From Alphaproteobacteria bacterium (GTDB taxonomy: Bacteria > Pseudomonadota > Alphaproteobacteria > SMXS01): 64,000 nt of DNA. This document shows, piece by piece, positions 1 through 9,574 of this stretch. The stretch covers positions 1-64,000 of the forward strand of contig JANQQJ010000028.1 in assembly GCA_028284945.1 (NCBI GenBank), read 5' to 3'. The notes below the pieces were generated by a model, which saw only the letters and a program-made list of their open reading frames with translations, searched no databases and had not been told where the DNA came from. A program made the translations under genes and the position numbers. The first letter of the stretch is position 1; every line of letters starts with the position of its first letter.

Positions 1-193
1 GCTGAACAGGAACCCCGCCAGCAACGGGAACATCAGCATCGGCAGGACTGTCAGAAACCCTTCCATGTTACAGGCCGTTCGTGCTGAGGAGCCCGATTAG
101 GGCTCCTCAGCACGAACGGCCTGTAACATGGAAGGGTTTCTGACAGTCCTGCCGATGCTGATGTTCCCGTTGCTGGCGGTGTTCCTGTTCAGC
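1..193. repeat. 94-bp fold-back inverted repeat (dyad at position 97)
   Basis: Bases 1-94 are the reverse complement of 100-193 with one mismatch (c14 against t180); the loop is gatta (95-99). The right arm contains the first 66 bases of the DctM gene, so the left arm is an antisense copy of that gene start. The centre (72-122) is a half-copy of dispersed palindrome family A, also found at 23.8 and 40.4 kb. Its position at the very start of the window suggests a fold-back chimera at a contig end; a genuine inverted duplication is the alternative. Confidence 0.9.
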
Positions 194-1495
194 GGGTTCC
201 CGGTCGCATTCGGCCTGGCCGGCACAGCGATGATCTTTGCGTTGATCGGCATGTCACTCAGCCTGTTCGAATTCGAGCAGTTTTTCACCATTGTGCTGCG
301 GATTTTCGGCAATGAGGTCTCCAACCTGCTGCTGGTCGCGATCCCCATGTTCATCTTCATGGGGACCATGCTGGAGAAAAGCGGCGTTGCCAATAACCTG
401 TTGTTCGCCCTACAGATTTTGACCCGGAAGCTTCCGGGGGGATTAGCAGTTTCGGTCATGGTGCTGGGTGTCATCATGGCGGCCAGCACCGGCATTATCG
501 GCGCCAGCGTCGTTTTGATGACCCTGTTGGCATTGCCCCCGATGATGGAGCGGAACTACGACCCGGCATTGGCGACCGGCACCATCGCGTCATCAGGGAC
601 GCTGGGCATTCTGATCCCGCCCAGCATCATGCTGGTGATCATGGGCAATTTGCTGAATGTTTCGGTGGGCACACTCTTCATGGCCGCGATCATTCCCGGG
701 CTGATCCTGGCCGCCCTTTACATGATCTATATCGTGAGCGCATCGGCCCTGCGGCCGGAACGCGCCCCGCCCCTGCCCGCCGGTTTGGGGCCCGACAGCA
801 TGGGCGAACTGATTGTCCTGATGCTGAAGAGCTTCGTCCCGCCGCTGGCGCTTATCGTCATGGTTTTGGGATCGATCTTCGCCGGGTATGCCACACCGAC
901 CGAAGCCGCCGGTGTCGGCGCCTTTGGCGCGCTTGTCCTCGCCGCACTGAACCGGCGCCTGACACTATCGGTGCTGACGGACGTGCTGGAGCGCTCCGCT
1001 CTAACGGGCGCGATGCTGTTCGGCATCTTCGTCACCGCGACAGCCTTCTCGTTCGTATTTGCCTTTCTGGGCGGCCATGAACTGATCCGGGTCTTTGTCG
1101 ACAATCTGGGGATCGGCGCGTGGGGCGTGCTGTTTCTGTTGCTCGGGGTTGTCTTCCTGCTGGGCTTCTTCCTAGACTGGATGCAGATCACCCTGATCGT
1201 GCTGCCGATCTTTGCGCCGCTGGTTTCAGACCTTGACTTCGGCGGCCATGTGCCCGCTGCCGGTGTACTTGCCTGGTTCGCGATCCTGGTCTCGGTCAAC
1301 CTGCAGACCAGCTTCTTGACGCCGCCATTCGGGTTCGCGCTGTTCTACCTGAAAGGCGTTGCACCAAAGAGCATCAAGATCCAGTCGATCTACAGCGGGG
1401 TTATTCCCTTCGTCATCTTGCAGCTGATCGGACTGGCGATGGTCATCACCTGGCCCGAACTCGCCCTATGGCTGCCCGAGAAACTGCTGGATTGA
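128..1495 (+). CDS. dctM: TRAP transporter large permease, DctM family
   Basis: This is a 455-residue, almost wholly hydrophobic inner-membrane protein matching the DctM/SiaM large subunit of tripartite ATP-independent periplasmic transporters, which import carboxylates, ectoine and similar solutes using an ion gradient. The N-terminal pattern (hydrophobic helix, then SGFPVAFGLAG), the IPMFIFMGTMLEKSG stretch near residues 73-87 and the GTLGILIPPS segment near residue 157 are typical. The small permease (DctQ) and binding protein (DctP) would lie upstream, outside the window. The next gene is a universal stress protein, an arrangement known from the ectoine system teaABC-teaD. Substrate is not determinable. 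The first 66 bases also occur inverted just upstream. Confidence 0.92.
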   Translation: MEGFLTVLPMLMFPLLAVFLFSGFPVAFGLAGTAMIFALIGMSLSLFEFEQFFTIVLRIFGNEVSNLLLVAIPMFIFMGTMLEKSGVANNLLFALQILTRKLPGGLAVSVMVLGVIMAASTGIIGASVVLMTLLALPPMMERNYDPALATGTIASSGTLGILIPPSIMLVIMGNLLNVSVGTLFMAAIIPGLILAALYMIYIVSASALRPERAPPLPAGLGPDSMGELIVLMLKSFVPPLALIVMVLGSIFAGYATPTEAAGVGAFGALVLAALNRRLTLSVLTDVLERSALTGAMLFGIFVTATAFSFVFAFLGGHELIRVFVDNLGIGAWGVLFLLLGVVFLLGFFLDWMQITLIVLPIFAPLVSDLDFGGHVPAAGVLAWFAILVSVNLQTSFLTPPFGFALFYLKGVAPKSIKIQSIYSGVIPFVILQLIGLAMVITWPELALWLPEKLLD

Positions 1496-1547
1496 CCGGT
1501 CAGGGCGGTTAGCATGATCGCGTCTTAACCGCGGAGGGGAACACCGC

Positions 1548-1982
1548 ATGGCAAATCTCTATCTTGTCGGGGTCGATGGCTCCGGTCCGGCCAATCGAGC
1601 CGTGAGCTATGCTGCTGAACAGGCGGCGGCCACGGGCGCCAAACTCATGCTCGCCCATATCATTGACTGGTCGGGCTATGACTTTATGGGCCCGGAAGAG
1701 TTGGCTGAGCGCCCCAAATACCGCAAGGCGGAGATTGCGACAGCGCAGGAGCAGATTATCGACCCCGCGCTCGCCCTGGCCGATGCCCATGGGATCGCCG
1801 CAGAGACGGTCGTGCACCACGGGAATGCCACGGAAATTCTGATGACGCTGATTAAAGACCACGGCGTCAGCCAGGCCTTCGTCGGCCGCAATGGGCAATC
1901 GCGGCTTGAGGCCCTGGTCTTTGGCAGCACCACCAACGGCTTGGTGCAACATGCCCCTGTCCCCGTAACGGTGATGCCATGA
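1548..1982 (+). CDS. universal stress protein, UspA family (TeaD-like context)
   Basis: A 144-residue single-domain Usp protein. It begins with the usual beta strand and VGVDGS motif and carries a complete ATP-binding signature near the C-terminus: G113-x2-G116-x9-G126-S127. It is therefore probably of the ATP-binding, dimeric class. It follows the TRAP permease by 52 bases, with gcggagggg ahead of the ATG, and overlaps the sodium symporter gene by ATGA. In Halomonas the equivalent TeaD modulates an adjacent TRAP transporter; the same role here is inference from position. Confidence 0.88.
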   Translation: MANLYLVGVDGSGPANRAVSYAAEQAAATGAKLMLAHIIDWSGYDFMGPEELAERPKYRKAEIATAQEQIIDPALALADAHGIAAETVVHHGNATEILMTLIKDHGVSQAFVGRNGQSRLEALVFGSTTNGLVQHAPVPVTVMP

Positions 1983-3442
1983 CAATCGATGAACAAATTA
2001 ACCGTGCCGTCGCCCCGTTTACCGACGCGGTGACATCCGCGGTTTTCGCTGCGGTCGACATCAACGGTGTCGGACTGCCGATCGTTCTGGTCTGGCTGGT
2101 CATCGGCGCGACTATTTTCACCCTCTACAACCGGTTCATCAACTTTCGTGGCTTCGCGCAGGCGTTCAAGATTGTGCGGGGCGACTATCACGACCCTAGC
2201 CATGATGGCGAAGTCACCCATTTCCAGGCCTTGTCAGCCGCGCTTTCAGGCACCGTCGGGCTGGGCAATATAGCGGGTGTTGCGGTCGCTATCGGACTCG
2301 GCGGGCCGGGCGCGACGTTCTGGATGATCCTGGTCGGCCTGCTCGGGATGTCATCGAAATTTGTCGAGTGCACGCTGGGGGTGAAATACCGCGAGATCAA
2401 CGCCGACGGCTCGGTTTCCGGTGGTCCGATGTATTACCTGCGTGACGGCCTGGCCAAGAAAGGCTGGCCTCAGGTCGGCAAGATCCTTGCGGTCTTGTTT
2501 GCCATCATGTGCATTGGCGGCTCATTTGGCGGCGGCAACATGTTCCAGGCCAATCAGGCCTATCACCAATTTGATTCGGCCATCCTGGAAGGCCTTTTGG
2601 GATTCCACGATGACAGCAATTTCGGTTGGCTTTTCGGCCTGGCGGTCGCCGGGCTGGTCGGTTTCGTGATCATTGGCGGTATTCGCAGCATTGCGCGCGT
2701 TACCCGCATCCTCGTGCCCTTTATGTGCGGCGTTTATGTGCTCGGCGCGCTTTTGATCATTCTGATGCACATTCCGCAGATTCCCGATGCCTTCGAGCTG
2801 ATCTTCGTCGGCGCATTTGCGCCCGAAGGCGTCGCAGGCGGGCTCGTGGGCGTCCTGATTCAGGGAATCCAGCGCGCCGCGTTCTCCAATGAAGCCGGCG
2901 TCGGATCAGCCGCCATCGCCCACTCTGCGGTTCAAACCGACGAGCCGGTCACAGAAGGCCTGGTTGCCCTGCTGGAGCCGTTCATCGATACGGTCGTCGT
3001 CTGTACCATGACGGCCCTGGTGGTGATCGTCACCGGCACCTATTTGCAGACCGACCTGCAGGGCATCGAGATGACCTCCGTTGCGTTCGAGTCCATCTTG
3101 CCAGGCTTTCAGTACATTCTGGTGATGGCGGTGATTCTGTTTGCGTTTTCGACCATGATCACCTGGTCCTATTACGGCCTGAAATCATGGACCTATCTGT
3201 TTGGCGACTCGCGGGCGATGGACCTGACCTATAAGACCATCTTCCTGGGGTTTGTCGTCATCGGTGCAGCCATGGAACTGGGCTCTGTCATCGACTTCTC
3301 CGATGCGATGATCTTCGCGATGAGTTTCGTCAACATCGCCGGACTCTACATTCTAATGCCAGAGGTCCGGGCCGATCTGAATTCCTATATGCGCCGGGTC
3401 CAGAGCGGCGAAATCAAGCCCACGCGGGTACCCGCCGAATGA
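1979..3442 (+). CDS. sodium:alanine/glycine symporter, AGCS family
   Basis: A 487-residue multispanning membrane protein of the alanine-or-glycine:cation symporter family. Family hallmarks include [20 protein letters not shown] near residues 91-110, [16 protein letters not shown] near 148-163 and [16 protein letters not shown] near 303-318. It imports small neutral amino acids with sodium. Its ATG overlaps the stop of the preceding usp gene (ATGA), and its own stop overlaps the next start the same way, so translation is probably coupled along the operon. Specificity within the family cannot be read from sequence. Confidence 0.93.
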   Translation: MTIDEQINRAVAPFTDAVTSAVFAAVDINGVGLPIVLVWLVIGATIFTLYNRFINFRGFAQAFKIVRGDYHDPSHDGEVTHFQALSAALSGTVGLGNIAGVAVAIGLGGPGATFWMILVGLLGMSSKFVECTLGVKYREINADGSVSGGPMYYLRDGLAKKGWPQVGKILAVLFAIMCIGGSFGGGNMFQANQAYHQFDSAILEGLLGFHDDSNFGWLFGLAVAGLVGFVIIGGIRSIARVTRILVPFMCGVYVLGALLIILMHIPQIPDAFELIFVGAFAPEGVAGGLVGVLIQGIQRAAFSNEAGVGSAAIAHSAVQTDEPVTEGLVALLEPFIDTVVVCTMTALVVIVTGTYLQTDLQGIEMTSVAFESILPGFQYILVMAVILFAFSTMITWSYYGLKSWTYLFGDSRAMDLTYKTIFLGFVVIGAAMELGSVIDFSDAMIFAMSFVNIAGLYILMPEVRADLNSYMRRVQSGEIKPTRVPAE

Positions 3443-3852
3443 TCGGGATCAGAGCAGCGATCGTCCTTCTCGCTGTAGCCATATCGTCAACAGCCGGCGC
3501 ACAGGACGCTGATCTGCTTGCAGAGGGAGCCCAGGTCTTCCGCAAATGCGCGGCCTGTCACACGCTGGGTGAAGGCGAACGGAACAAGGTCGGCCCCAAC
3601 CTTTGGGGCATGTTCGGACGTGAAGCCGCCACAGCAGAAGGCTTTACCCGTTACTCCAAAGCGATGAAGGAGTCCGGCATCGTCTGGGATGACGCCAGGC
3701 TGGACACTTATCTGGAATCGCCGCGCAAAGCCGTCCCCGGCACCAATATGGCCTTTGTCGGCATCAGAAAGCCCGAAGATCGCGAAAAGTTGATCACCTT
3801 CTTGAGGGCGGAAACCGGGGCTCCGCCAGCGCCAGAGAATACGACCCCCTAG
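3439..3852 (+). CDS. class I cytochrome c (c2-like), periplasmic
   Basis: A 137-residue protein with a Sec signal peptide (first ~21 residues, cleavage after TAGA) and a single haem c site C37-A-A-C40-H41. Following family features are [10 protein letters not shown] and a probable axial methionine M104 in GTNMAFVG, as in mitochondrial-type cytochrome c/c2. The C-terminus ends in a short Pro-rich tail. It would be a soluble periplasmic electron carrier. It is the last gene of the dctM-usp-agcS run and overlaps the symporter stop by ATGA. A cytochrome c in an uptake operon is unusual and its partner is unknown. Confidence 0.92.
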   Translation: MIGIRAAIVLLAVAISSTAGAQDADLLAEGAQVFRKCAACHTLGEGERNKVGPNLWGMFGREAATAEGFTRYSKAMKESGIVWDDARLDTYLESPRKAVPGTNMAFVGIRKPEDREKLITFLRAETGAPPAPENTTP

Positions 3853-3959
3853 ACGGCAGCGGCTGAATCCTTATCTTTTCATCGAGACGCGCCGACCGCG
3901 CGCTCATCAATGTTCTATAGGCCCATTGTTCTAGGCCCAACGCTTCTTGGAGACGGCTT

Positions 3960-4601
3960 TTGATCAGAAAACCTCTCGCCTGGCTGTTCCTGGTAACCAT
4001 GTTCAGCACAGGCGCTTTGCCCGCGGCCGCTCAAGTCAGCCCGGAAGATCTGGCTGAAGCCGGCGCCATGATTCAAACCTTGGGCGACGACGCGATTGAA
4101 ATTCTGAACGACCCCGGCACGACACCCGAACAGCGGGACGACGCTTTTCGCGAGATGATGCGCAGTGCGCTCAACCTGGATTATCTGGCACAGCTTGCGC
4201 TGGGGCGGCATTGGCGCAGGGCCACGCCTGAAGAGCGCAGCGCCTATCTGGATGTTTTCGACGACTATTTGCTGCACACGATCACATCCCGGCTCACCGG
4301 CATTGATCTGGAAAGCCAGATTGTCAGTGGCCAGCAACAGGCCGGCAAGCGCGACATTTTTGTCGACGCGGACATTATTGGCGGCGGGGATGCTTATACG
4401 GTCCGCTGGCGTCTACGGCGTTTTGATAATGGCCTGAAGATCATCAACCTGAATCTGGAAAGCTTCAGCATGATGATCACGACGCGGGAGGAGTTTTCCT
4501 CCGTCGTCAATGACAAGGGCATGGCTGGCCTGGTTCAGGCGATGCTAGACAAGATCGAAGATATGAAGGCCAAGACCTATTCGGCCTCGGCCAACAATTA
4601 A
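3960..4601 (+). CDS. mlaC: MlaC/Ttg2D-like periplasmic phospholipid-binding protein
   Basis: A 213-residue secreted protein of the MlaC (Tgt2/Ttg2D) family, which ferries phospholipid between outer and inner membrane for asymmetry maintenance. A TTG start is chosen because ggag lies seven bases upstream and it gives a proper signal peptide (RK then hydrophobic core, ending AAA). Family features include LGRHWRRATPEERSAYLDVF near 82-101 and NGLKIINLNLESFSMM near 160-175. The other mla genes (FEDB) are absent nearby, so this is an orphan or distant member. Its stop overlaps that of the convergent ACT gene (ttaa at 4598-4601). Confidence 0.88.
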   Translation: MIRKPLAWLFLVTMFSTGALPAAAQVSPEDLAEAGAMIQTLGDDAIEILNDPGTTPEQRDDAFREMMRSALNLDYLAQLALGRHWRRATPEERSAYLDVFDDYLLHTITSRLTGIDLESQIVSGQQQAGKRDIFVDADIIGGGDAYTVRWRLRRFDNGLKIINLNLESFSMMITTREEFSSVVNDKGMAGLVQAMLDKIEDMKAKTYSASANN

Positions 4602-5128
4602 ACCTCTTCCGCCTCGCAACTTAGCGAAAGCTGGTTGGCGGAATTGCTGACCGCCGCCAGGCACTGTTCGGCACGGGCAGCGGGAATGCTGACCTCAAAC
4701 CGGGTGACATAGTCGCCCGAATCCCGGCTTGAATTCATCCGCACAATATTGGCCTCGAACTCCTGAAACGCTTCTGTTAGCCGGGCGATGAGGCCAGGCC
4801 GATCACCACCGCTGACGTCGATGATATGGGTGATCCGCGCGTTGTCTGCCGCGGCACCGGCAAATTCGAACGGCTCAACAGTGATGTCGGCACCATCCAG
4901 TTCGGCCAGCGCGGTCAGTCCGCGGGTGATTTCATCATTTTCAATATTGCCCGGCAGCTCGCAGACTGCGTTGAATTCAAAACCGGTGCCCAGGACCGCA
5001 AAGTTCGTATCGGCCAGGTTGGCGCCCAAATCGAACAGCGTCCCGGTCACGGCAGAGATCAGGCCGACCCGGTCGGGACCGGTGATCGTGACATAGGCCA
5101 AGTGGATATCGCTGCTCTGCGATGTCAT
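4598..5128 (-). CDS. tandem ACT-domain protein, GcvR-like
   Basis: A 176-residue protein made of two ACT domains: residues ~8-85 (ITGPDRVGLISAVTG) and ~95-170 (VSGGDRPGLIARLTEAFQEF). This layout matches GcvR, the accessory repressor of the glycine cleavage operon, and related regulatory ACT proteins. The GPDRxGL and GDRPGL motifs are the usual amino-acid-binding turn. No DNA-binding domain is present, so it would act by protein contact or as a ligand sensor. It converges on mlaC with overlapping stop codons and lies just downstream of tRNA-Arg in the same direction. Confidence 0.82.
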   Translation of the reverse strand: MTSQSSDIHLAYVTITGPDRVGLISAVTGTLFDLGANLADTNFAVLGTGFEFNAVCELPGNIENDEITRGLTALAELDGADITVEPFEFAGAAADNARITHIIDVSGGDRPGLIARLTEAFQEFEANIVRMNSSRDSGDYVTRFEVSIPAARAEQCLAAVSNSANQLSLSCEAEEV

Positions 5129-5143
5129 TACTCTTCCCCGTTA

Positions 5144-5220
5144 TGGCGACCCCGGCAGGATTCGAACCTGCGACCGGTGGCTTAGAAGGCCACTGCTCTA
5201 TCCAGCTGAGCTACGGGGCC
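5144..5220 (-). tRNA. tRNA-Arg (anticodon TCT)
   Basis: On the minus strand this 77-base gene folds into a full cloverleaf: acceptor stem GGCCCCG paired with CGGGGTC (one G-T pair), T-arm GGTTCGAATCC, anticodon loop CTTCTAA giving TCT, and an encoded 3' CCA. It reads AGA codons. Confidence 0.97.
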
Positions 5221-5227
5221 ATGGGTC

Positions 5228-5524
5228 TTAACGTCCGGGCGTATCGTACCGGAAATTGTCCGCATAGGCTTTGATGTTTCTGGTGCGCGCACGCGGTTCC
5301 TGAACGTCGTATTCCAGATCGTTGCGCTTGGCATAGGCAATCGCATCTTCCTTGCTGTCGAACTTCAGCCGGACCTGACGGCTGGTATCGGCAGAGCCTG
5401 ACCAGCCCATCAGCGAGTCCACCCGGCGCGGCGCCGCACGCTCGAACTCAAGCAACCAATGGCGCGTATTGCGCATGCCGGACTGCATCGCCGTCTTGGC
5501 CGGACGATAGATTTTCGCACGCAT
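5228..5524 (-). CDS. NADH dehydrogenase accessory subunit, NDUFS4/ETC complex I 18 kDa family
   Basis: A 98-residue protein of the NDUFS4 family, an accessory subunit of respiratory complex I confined to mitochondria and alphaproteobacteria. It starts [16 protein letters not shown], the usual N-terminus of bacterial members; a GTG 30 bases upstream would add ten residues, but a gagg Shine-Dalgarno fits the ATG. The [19 protein letters not shown] region and the terminal [10 protein letters not shown] are conserved. It stabilises the NADH-oxidising arm. It sits between tRNA-Arg and tRNA-Pro, away from nuo genes, which is normal for this family. Confidence 0.93.
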   Translation of the reverse strand: MRAKIYRPAKTAMQSGMRNTRHWLLEFERAAPRRVDSLMGWSGSADTSRQVRLKFDSKEDAIAYAKRNDLEYDVQEPRARTRNIKAYADNFRYDTPGR

Positions 5525-5563
5525 GGTCGAGACCTCAATACTGCTCAAAATCACGATCGGTTA

Positions 5564-5640
<77 letters not shown>

Positions 5641-5989
5641 AGCGGCGGAAATTAGGGCTTTCGTGCTATTTGAGCAAGCGGCGATTTGGGACAAATAAGG
5701 AGTATATAGTTTACTACCTGACAAATATATGCAGCAACATCTGAGCATAATTGGCACGCAACCAAAGGTTTCTCCCAGCCCGAATCAACCTCATATTTCC
5801 CGTCAAAAGCGCTGTTTGGCGCCAGACTGAGCCCCAAGGTGGATTCGCCTATCTCAATTGGCCGCAGGAAGATTCCAATTTTTCTCTCTATAGTTGCGAT
5901 TTTCACAAATAAAGTTATGATAAAAATTGAAAAATGCGACCTATAATTGTATAAACATCTATCTACGTAGATTTTTTTGGAGGTAAACT
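5641..5989. other. AT-rich intergenic region upstream of orphan secreted gene
   Basis: These 349 bases are much richer in A and T than the rest of the window. A TATAAT box is at 5942-5947 but no -35 element lies at normal spacing, so it is only a possible promoter for the gene at 5990. A minus-strand open frame (5652-5906) has no ribosome site or recognisable protein and is probably not a gene. Confidence 0.5.
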
Positions 5990-6595
5990 GTGCTCAGACT
6001 CTTATCGGTAATCGCGCTCTTTATGTTACCAGTTTCTGTCTTCGCGGACGAGGAGGCTGGGGGTACAGAGATTCCTGATGCAGCTAAAGAACTGCCCTAT
6101 GCGCCAGCAACAATCAAATTCATAACAAGCGGCATCCCAAAGGACTTGGAAGATCCAAATTTGCAGTCGAGCGACCTCGTCGCCGGATATCTAGTTGGCT
6201 GTTCAGACATTCATGATTGGTGTGGAATGGATGTAAGAGTGCCAGATGCTGTACTAGATTTCGATGGCGGACGGTTTCGTATAATACTTCAGAATGAACT
6301 AAATCCGCACGATCAGGTGCGTGTAATTGATGGCTTTATCGGATGTGAGTGGGTAGATGACAGATTCGGAGCTCGGGGTCGCCATGAACCGGGGCGTTAT
6401 TGCTGGGGAAGACTAGACGGGGGAGATTACTCATTCATTCTCGATGACAACGTGGCTCATAATATTGTTACACCGTGGGATTGGTTCTTTATGATGGATT
6501 ATCAATGGCGCACTGGTGGCACACCTCTAAAAAACCAGAAAATTCGCATGGTCTCGCACCCTCACGTCACCGCGAGAGTTCTATTCTATAAGTAG
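5990..6595 (+). CDS. secreted hypothetical protein, AT-rich orphan
   Basis: A 201-residue protein not recognised as any family. The GTG start is supported by ttggaggtaaact just upstream. The first ~19 residues form a clear signal peptide (hydrophobic core, cleavage after VFA). The mature part has four cysteines in two regions (GCSDIHDWCGMD and IGCEWVDD...RYCWGR), suggesting disulfides, and is aromatic-rich. Codon choice includes ata, aga and gta triplets that are rare in neighbouring genes, and the AT-rich flanks reach to about 6750. That suggests acquisition by transfer or a rapidly evolving lineage-specific gene. Confidence 0.7.
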   Translation: MLRLLSVIALFMLPVSVFADEEAGGTEIPDAAKELPYAPATIKFITSGIPKDLEDPNLQSSDLVAGYLVGCSDIHDWCGMDVRVPDAVLDFDGGRFRIILQNELNPHDQVRVIDGFIGCEWVDDRFGARGRHEPGRYCWGRLDGGDYSFILDDNVAHNIVTPWDWFFMMDYQWRTGGTPLKNQKIRMVSHPHVTARVLFYK

Positions 6596-6752
6596 CTATC
6601 TAGTCATGGCCTTTGATGCAAAACTCATTCAACTCAACTAGAACTAAATAGGTTCCTCAGTCAGAGGCGGCTAGTGATCAAAGATCAAGTCCACCCATAG
6701 ACCTAATCATTAACAATTTGCAGATTGATCCGGATAGACGAATATCACCTGC

Positions 6753-7217
6753 TCAAGGCAGCAGCGCGGGAGTAACGCCAAAGAACGGGTGCTGCACAAA
6801 ATCGCCCACCGCGATCCCGAGTTTTTCCGACAAGCCGCCATTGATCTCCAACACAGCCGCGACATCACCGTCAGAACGGATGTGATCCATCGAAAACGGC
6901 TCCGTGTTTTCAGCAATCTTCTCAATGCGGCCGGTCTCGCTGATGAACATGATGTCGAGCGGGATTTCCGTGTTCTTCATCCAGAATGAGGCCAATTCTG
7001 GCTGATCGAACAGGAACAGCATGCCCCGGTCGGGCGGCAGATATTTTCGGTACATCAGGCCGGTGCGGCGGGTGGCCGGCGTGTCAGCGATCTCGACCTC
7101 GAACGATACAGCGCCCGCCTCTGTCTTGATCGACAGCGGCTGAAGTGGTTCAGCGGCAAGGGTGACCGGCCAAATGACGATGAGCACGGCGATGCCGCGC
7201 AGAAGGAAGGCTCTCAT
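6753..7217 (-). CDS. DUF192 family secreted protein
   Basis: A 154-residue protein with an N-terminal signal peptide (cleavage near TLAA) followed by a DUF192 domain (~28-150). Hallmarks are TRRTGLMYRKYLPPDRGMLF, FWMKNTEIPLDIMFIS and the C-terminal AAVLEINGGLSEKLGIAVGD. DUF192 proteins are small, secreted or cytoplasmic, and of unknown biochemical role. The gene lies 18 bases downstream of the cold-shock gene on the same strand, a pairing common in alphaproteobacteria and probably co-transcribed. Confidence 0.9.
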   Translation of the reverse strand: MRAFLLRGIAVLIVIWPVTLAAEPLQPLSIKTEAGAVSFEVEIADTPATRRTGLMYRKYLPPDRGMLFLFDQPELASFWMKNTEIPLDIMFISETGRIEKIAENTEPFSMDHIRSDGDVAAVLEINGGLSEKLGIAVGDFVQHPFFGVTPALLP

Positions 7218-7235
7218 AAGGACAATATAGGACGG

Positions 7236-7787
7236 CTACTGCGACAAACGAATGGCGGCGGCCTGCAGCCCCTTACCCCCTTGTTCGACGCGGACCTGCA
7301 CCTGATCGCCCGGCTGAAGCTGCGGTATGCCCGCGCGCCGCAGGGTTTCCATATGGACGAAGATATCTTCCGAATTGGCGTTTTCGGATACGAAGCCATA
7401 GCCCCGGACCCGGTTGAACCATTTGACGTCGCAGTCGATAAAATCGCCGCTGTCATCAGCGTCACCAGGGTCGTTCGTCCGGACCGGCACCAGAGGCAAG
7501 GCCGAGGCCTCACTGGTATCAAAACTGACGATACCGACCACCTGCCGGCCTTTGTCGCGCTCGGCAACACGGCACCGGATTTTGGTGCCCTCAGGCAAAA
7601 ATGTAACGCCGGCCGCACCCATAACCGAATGATGCAGCAGGATGTCTTTGCCACCGCTGTCAGGAATGACGAAGCCATACCCTTTGGTCGAGTCATACCA
7701 CTTGACGGTACCCTCGAGCTCGATGACATCGCCGCTGTCAGACGCCGGCCCATGACCGTTTATGTTGTTCACTAAAGACACGTGCAT
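7236..7787 (-). CDS. double cold-shock-domain protein
   Basis: A 183-residue protein with two cold-shock domains. The first (~25-90) has the RNA-binding motifs KGYGFV and DILLHH; the second (~118-182) has RGYGFV and DIFVHM. An acidic linker separates them ([12 protein letters not shown]). It resembles the CspC/CspD-type double CSD proteins of alphaproteobacteria, single-stranded nucleic-acid chaperones used in stationary phase and cold. It probably forms an operon with the DUF192 gene. Confidence 0.93.
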   Translation of the reverse strand: MHVSLVNNINGHGPASDSGDVIELEGTVKWYDSTKGYGFVIPDSGGKDILLHHSVMGAAGVTFLPEGTKIRCRVAERDKGRQVVGIVSFDTSEASALPLVPVRTNDPGDADDSGDFIDCDVKWFNRVRGYGFVSENANSEDIFVHMETLRRAGIPQLQPGDQVQVRVEQGGKGLQAAAIRLSQ

Positions 7788-7890
7788 ATCCCACTGATAT
7801 TCAATGGGACATTATCACGCAGGGACTGCAGAGCCGGATCACACCCTATGCGGTGTCACTCACATTTTGGTGAGGAAATTGAACCCCAAT

Positions 7891-9480
7891 CTAATGCCCG
7901 CCGCCGGATGATTCTTCACCGGGCATTTCGCTGTGATGCGTGATCAGATTGGCCTCATACATATAGTCGGTGACCGGCGCGAGCAGATAGTACGCTGCGA
8001 CCAGGCCGGTCAGCGTCATGATGATCGTATAGGGCAGCGCCATCACGACCATGCGCATATAGGACAGGCGGATCAGTGGCGCCAAGGCCGAGGTCAGCAG
8101 GAACAGGAATGCTGCCTGTCCATTGGGCGTCGCAACGCTGGGGATGTTGGTCCCGGTATTGATCGCCACGGCAAGCACATCGAACTGATCGCGGGTGATA
8201 ATCCCGTCGCGCAGCGCCTCTGTGATCTGGTTGATATAGACCGTAGCCACAAAGACGTTGTCACTGATCGCCGAGAGCACACCATTGGCCAAATAGAACG
8301 CAACCAACTGGTCGGTTCCTTCCATCTTCAGCACCTCGTTGATCACCGGCGTGAACAGCCCCTGGTCACCAATCACGGCCACGATGGCAAAAAACACCAC
8401 CAATAGCGCCGTAAAGGGAAGCGCTTCTTCGAACGCCTTGCCGATCTGATGCTCTTCGGTAATCCCGGTGAAGGTTGTCGCCAAGACGATGACTGACAGC
8501 CCGATCAGGCCGACCTCCGCCAGATGAAGCAGCAGGCCCACCACCAGCCACAGGCCGACAGCACCCTGTGCGACCAGCTTAGCCACGTCCTGCGGCGTGC
8601 GCTTTTCGGTTTGGACCTTGTCGTAGTCGTCCAGCACATTGCGGACGGCAGATGGCAGTTGCGCGCCGTAACCAAGAATCTTCGTCGTTTCCAACAAAAT
8701 GACCGTCAACAGACCGGCAACCAGAACCGGCATGGAAATCGGCGCCATGCGGAAATAGAACTCGATGAAGTCCCAATTGGCGCGTTCGCCGATGATGATG
8801 TTCTGCGGCTCGCCGACCAGCGTACACACACCGCCAAGCGCGGTCCCGACAGCGGCATGCATCATCAGGCTTCGCAGGAAGGCGCGGAACGCCTCCAGGT
8901 CAGATCGATGGAGGTCATGAACCTGATTATCGTCCTGGTGGTCGTGGTCATGGTGGAACTGCTTGCCAGACGCCACACGGTGATAGATCGAGAAAAACCC
9001 GACGCCGATTGCAATCACGACCGCGGTGACGGTCAATGCGTCCAGAAACGCAGACAGCACCGCGCCAACGAACGAAAACAGCAATGACAGCATCAGCTTG
9101 TTTTCGACCTTCAGCAGGATTTTCGTGAAGATGAAAAGCAGCAGATCCTTCATGAAGAAGATACCTGCCACCATGAACATCAAGAGCAGGATGACCGGCA
9201 GCGCCGCTTCGATCTCGTGATAGACCATGCCAGGGCTGGTCATGCCCATGGCGACCGCTTCAATCGCGAGTAACCCGCCCGGCTGCAGCGGATAACACTT
9301 CAGCGCCATGGCCAGGGTGAAGATGAACTCGATCACCAGCACCCAGCCTGTCGTCACAGGCCCCAGGGTGAACAGGATAACCGGATTGATCGCCAGAAAA
9401 CCGATGATGGTCATCTTGTACCAATCGGGCGAATTACCGAGGAAGTTCTTGACGAATGAATTGGCGACGGTCGTGGCCAT
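7891..9480 (-). CDS. nhaB: Na+/H+ antiporter NhaB
   Basis: A 529-residue membrane protein matching NhaB across its length. It opens with [18 protein letters not shown], and includes the [15 protein letters not shown] loop, an [15 protein letters not shown] helix and a [20 protein letters not shown] segment, all typical. A His/Asp-rich loop ([14 protein letters not shown], near residues 178-191) could sense metal or pH; this is an inference. It exports sodium in exchange for protons, consistent with a saline habitat and with the sodium-coupled symporter earlier in the window. Confidence 0.95.
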   Translation of the reverse strand: MATTVANSFVKNFLGNSPDWYKMTIIGFLAINPVILFTLGPVTTGWVLVIEFIFTLAMALKCYPLQPGGLLAIEAVAMGMTSPGMVYHEIEAALPVILLLMFMVAGIFFMKDLLLFIFTKILLKVENKLMLSLLFSFVGAVLSAFLDALTVTAVVIAIGVGFFSIYHRVASGKQFHHDHDHQDDNQVHDLHRSDLEAFRAFLRSLMMHAAVGTALGGVCTLVGEPQNIIIGERANWDFIEFYFRMAPISMPVLVAGLLTVILLETTKILGYGAQLPSAVRNVLDDYDKVQTEKRTPQDVAKLVAQGAVGLWLVVGLLLHLAEVGLIGLSVIVLATTFTGITEEHQIGKAFEEALPFTALLVVFFAIVAVIGDQGLFTPVINEVLKMEGTDQLVAFYLANGVLSAISDNVFVATVYINQITEALRDGIITRDQFDVLAVAINTGTNIPSVATPNGQAAFLFLLTSALAPLIRLSYMRMVVMALPYTIIMTLTGLVAAYYLLAPVTDYMYEANLITHHSEMPGEESSGGGH

Positions 9481-9574
9481 CGTCGACCCCTTGTGCTGCT
9501 TGAAGATGCCCCCTCCGAACGGAAGACAATCCGTTCTAACTTATGGATTTCGCGCGAGGCAAGAGAAACCCCAA

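Noticed and set aside
97-495. A minus-strand open frame crossing the palindrome loop.
   Set aside because: It arises from the inverted copy of the dctM start and overlaps the real permease gene; no independent support.
5652-5906. An 84-residue minus-strand open frame in the AT-rich patch.
   Set aside because: No ribosome site, no homology visible, and its direction runs into the tRNA-Pro; likely chance in AT-rich DNA.
7788-7890. Small dyads between the cold-shock gene and nhaB (for example ctcac...gtgag).
   Set aside because: Stems are short and lack a T-run; not enough to call a terminator, riboswitch or thermosensor.
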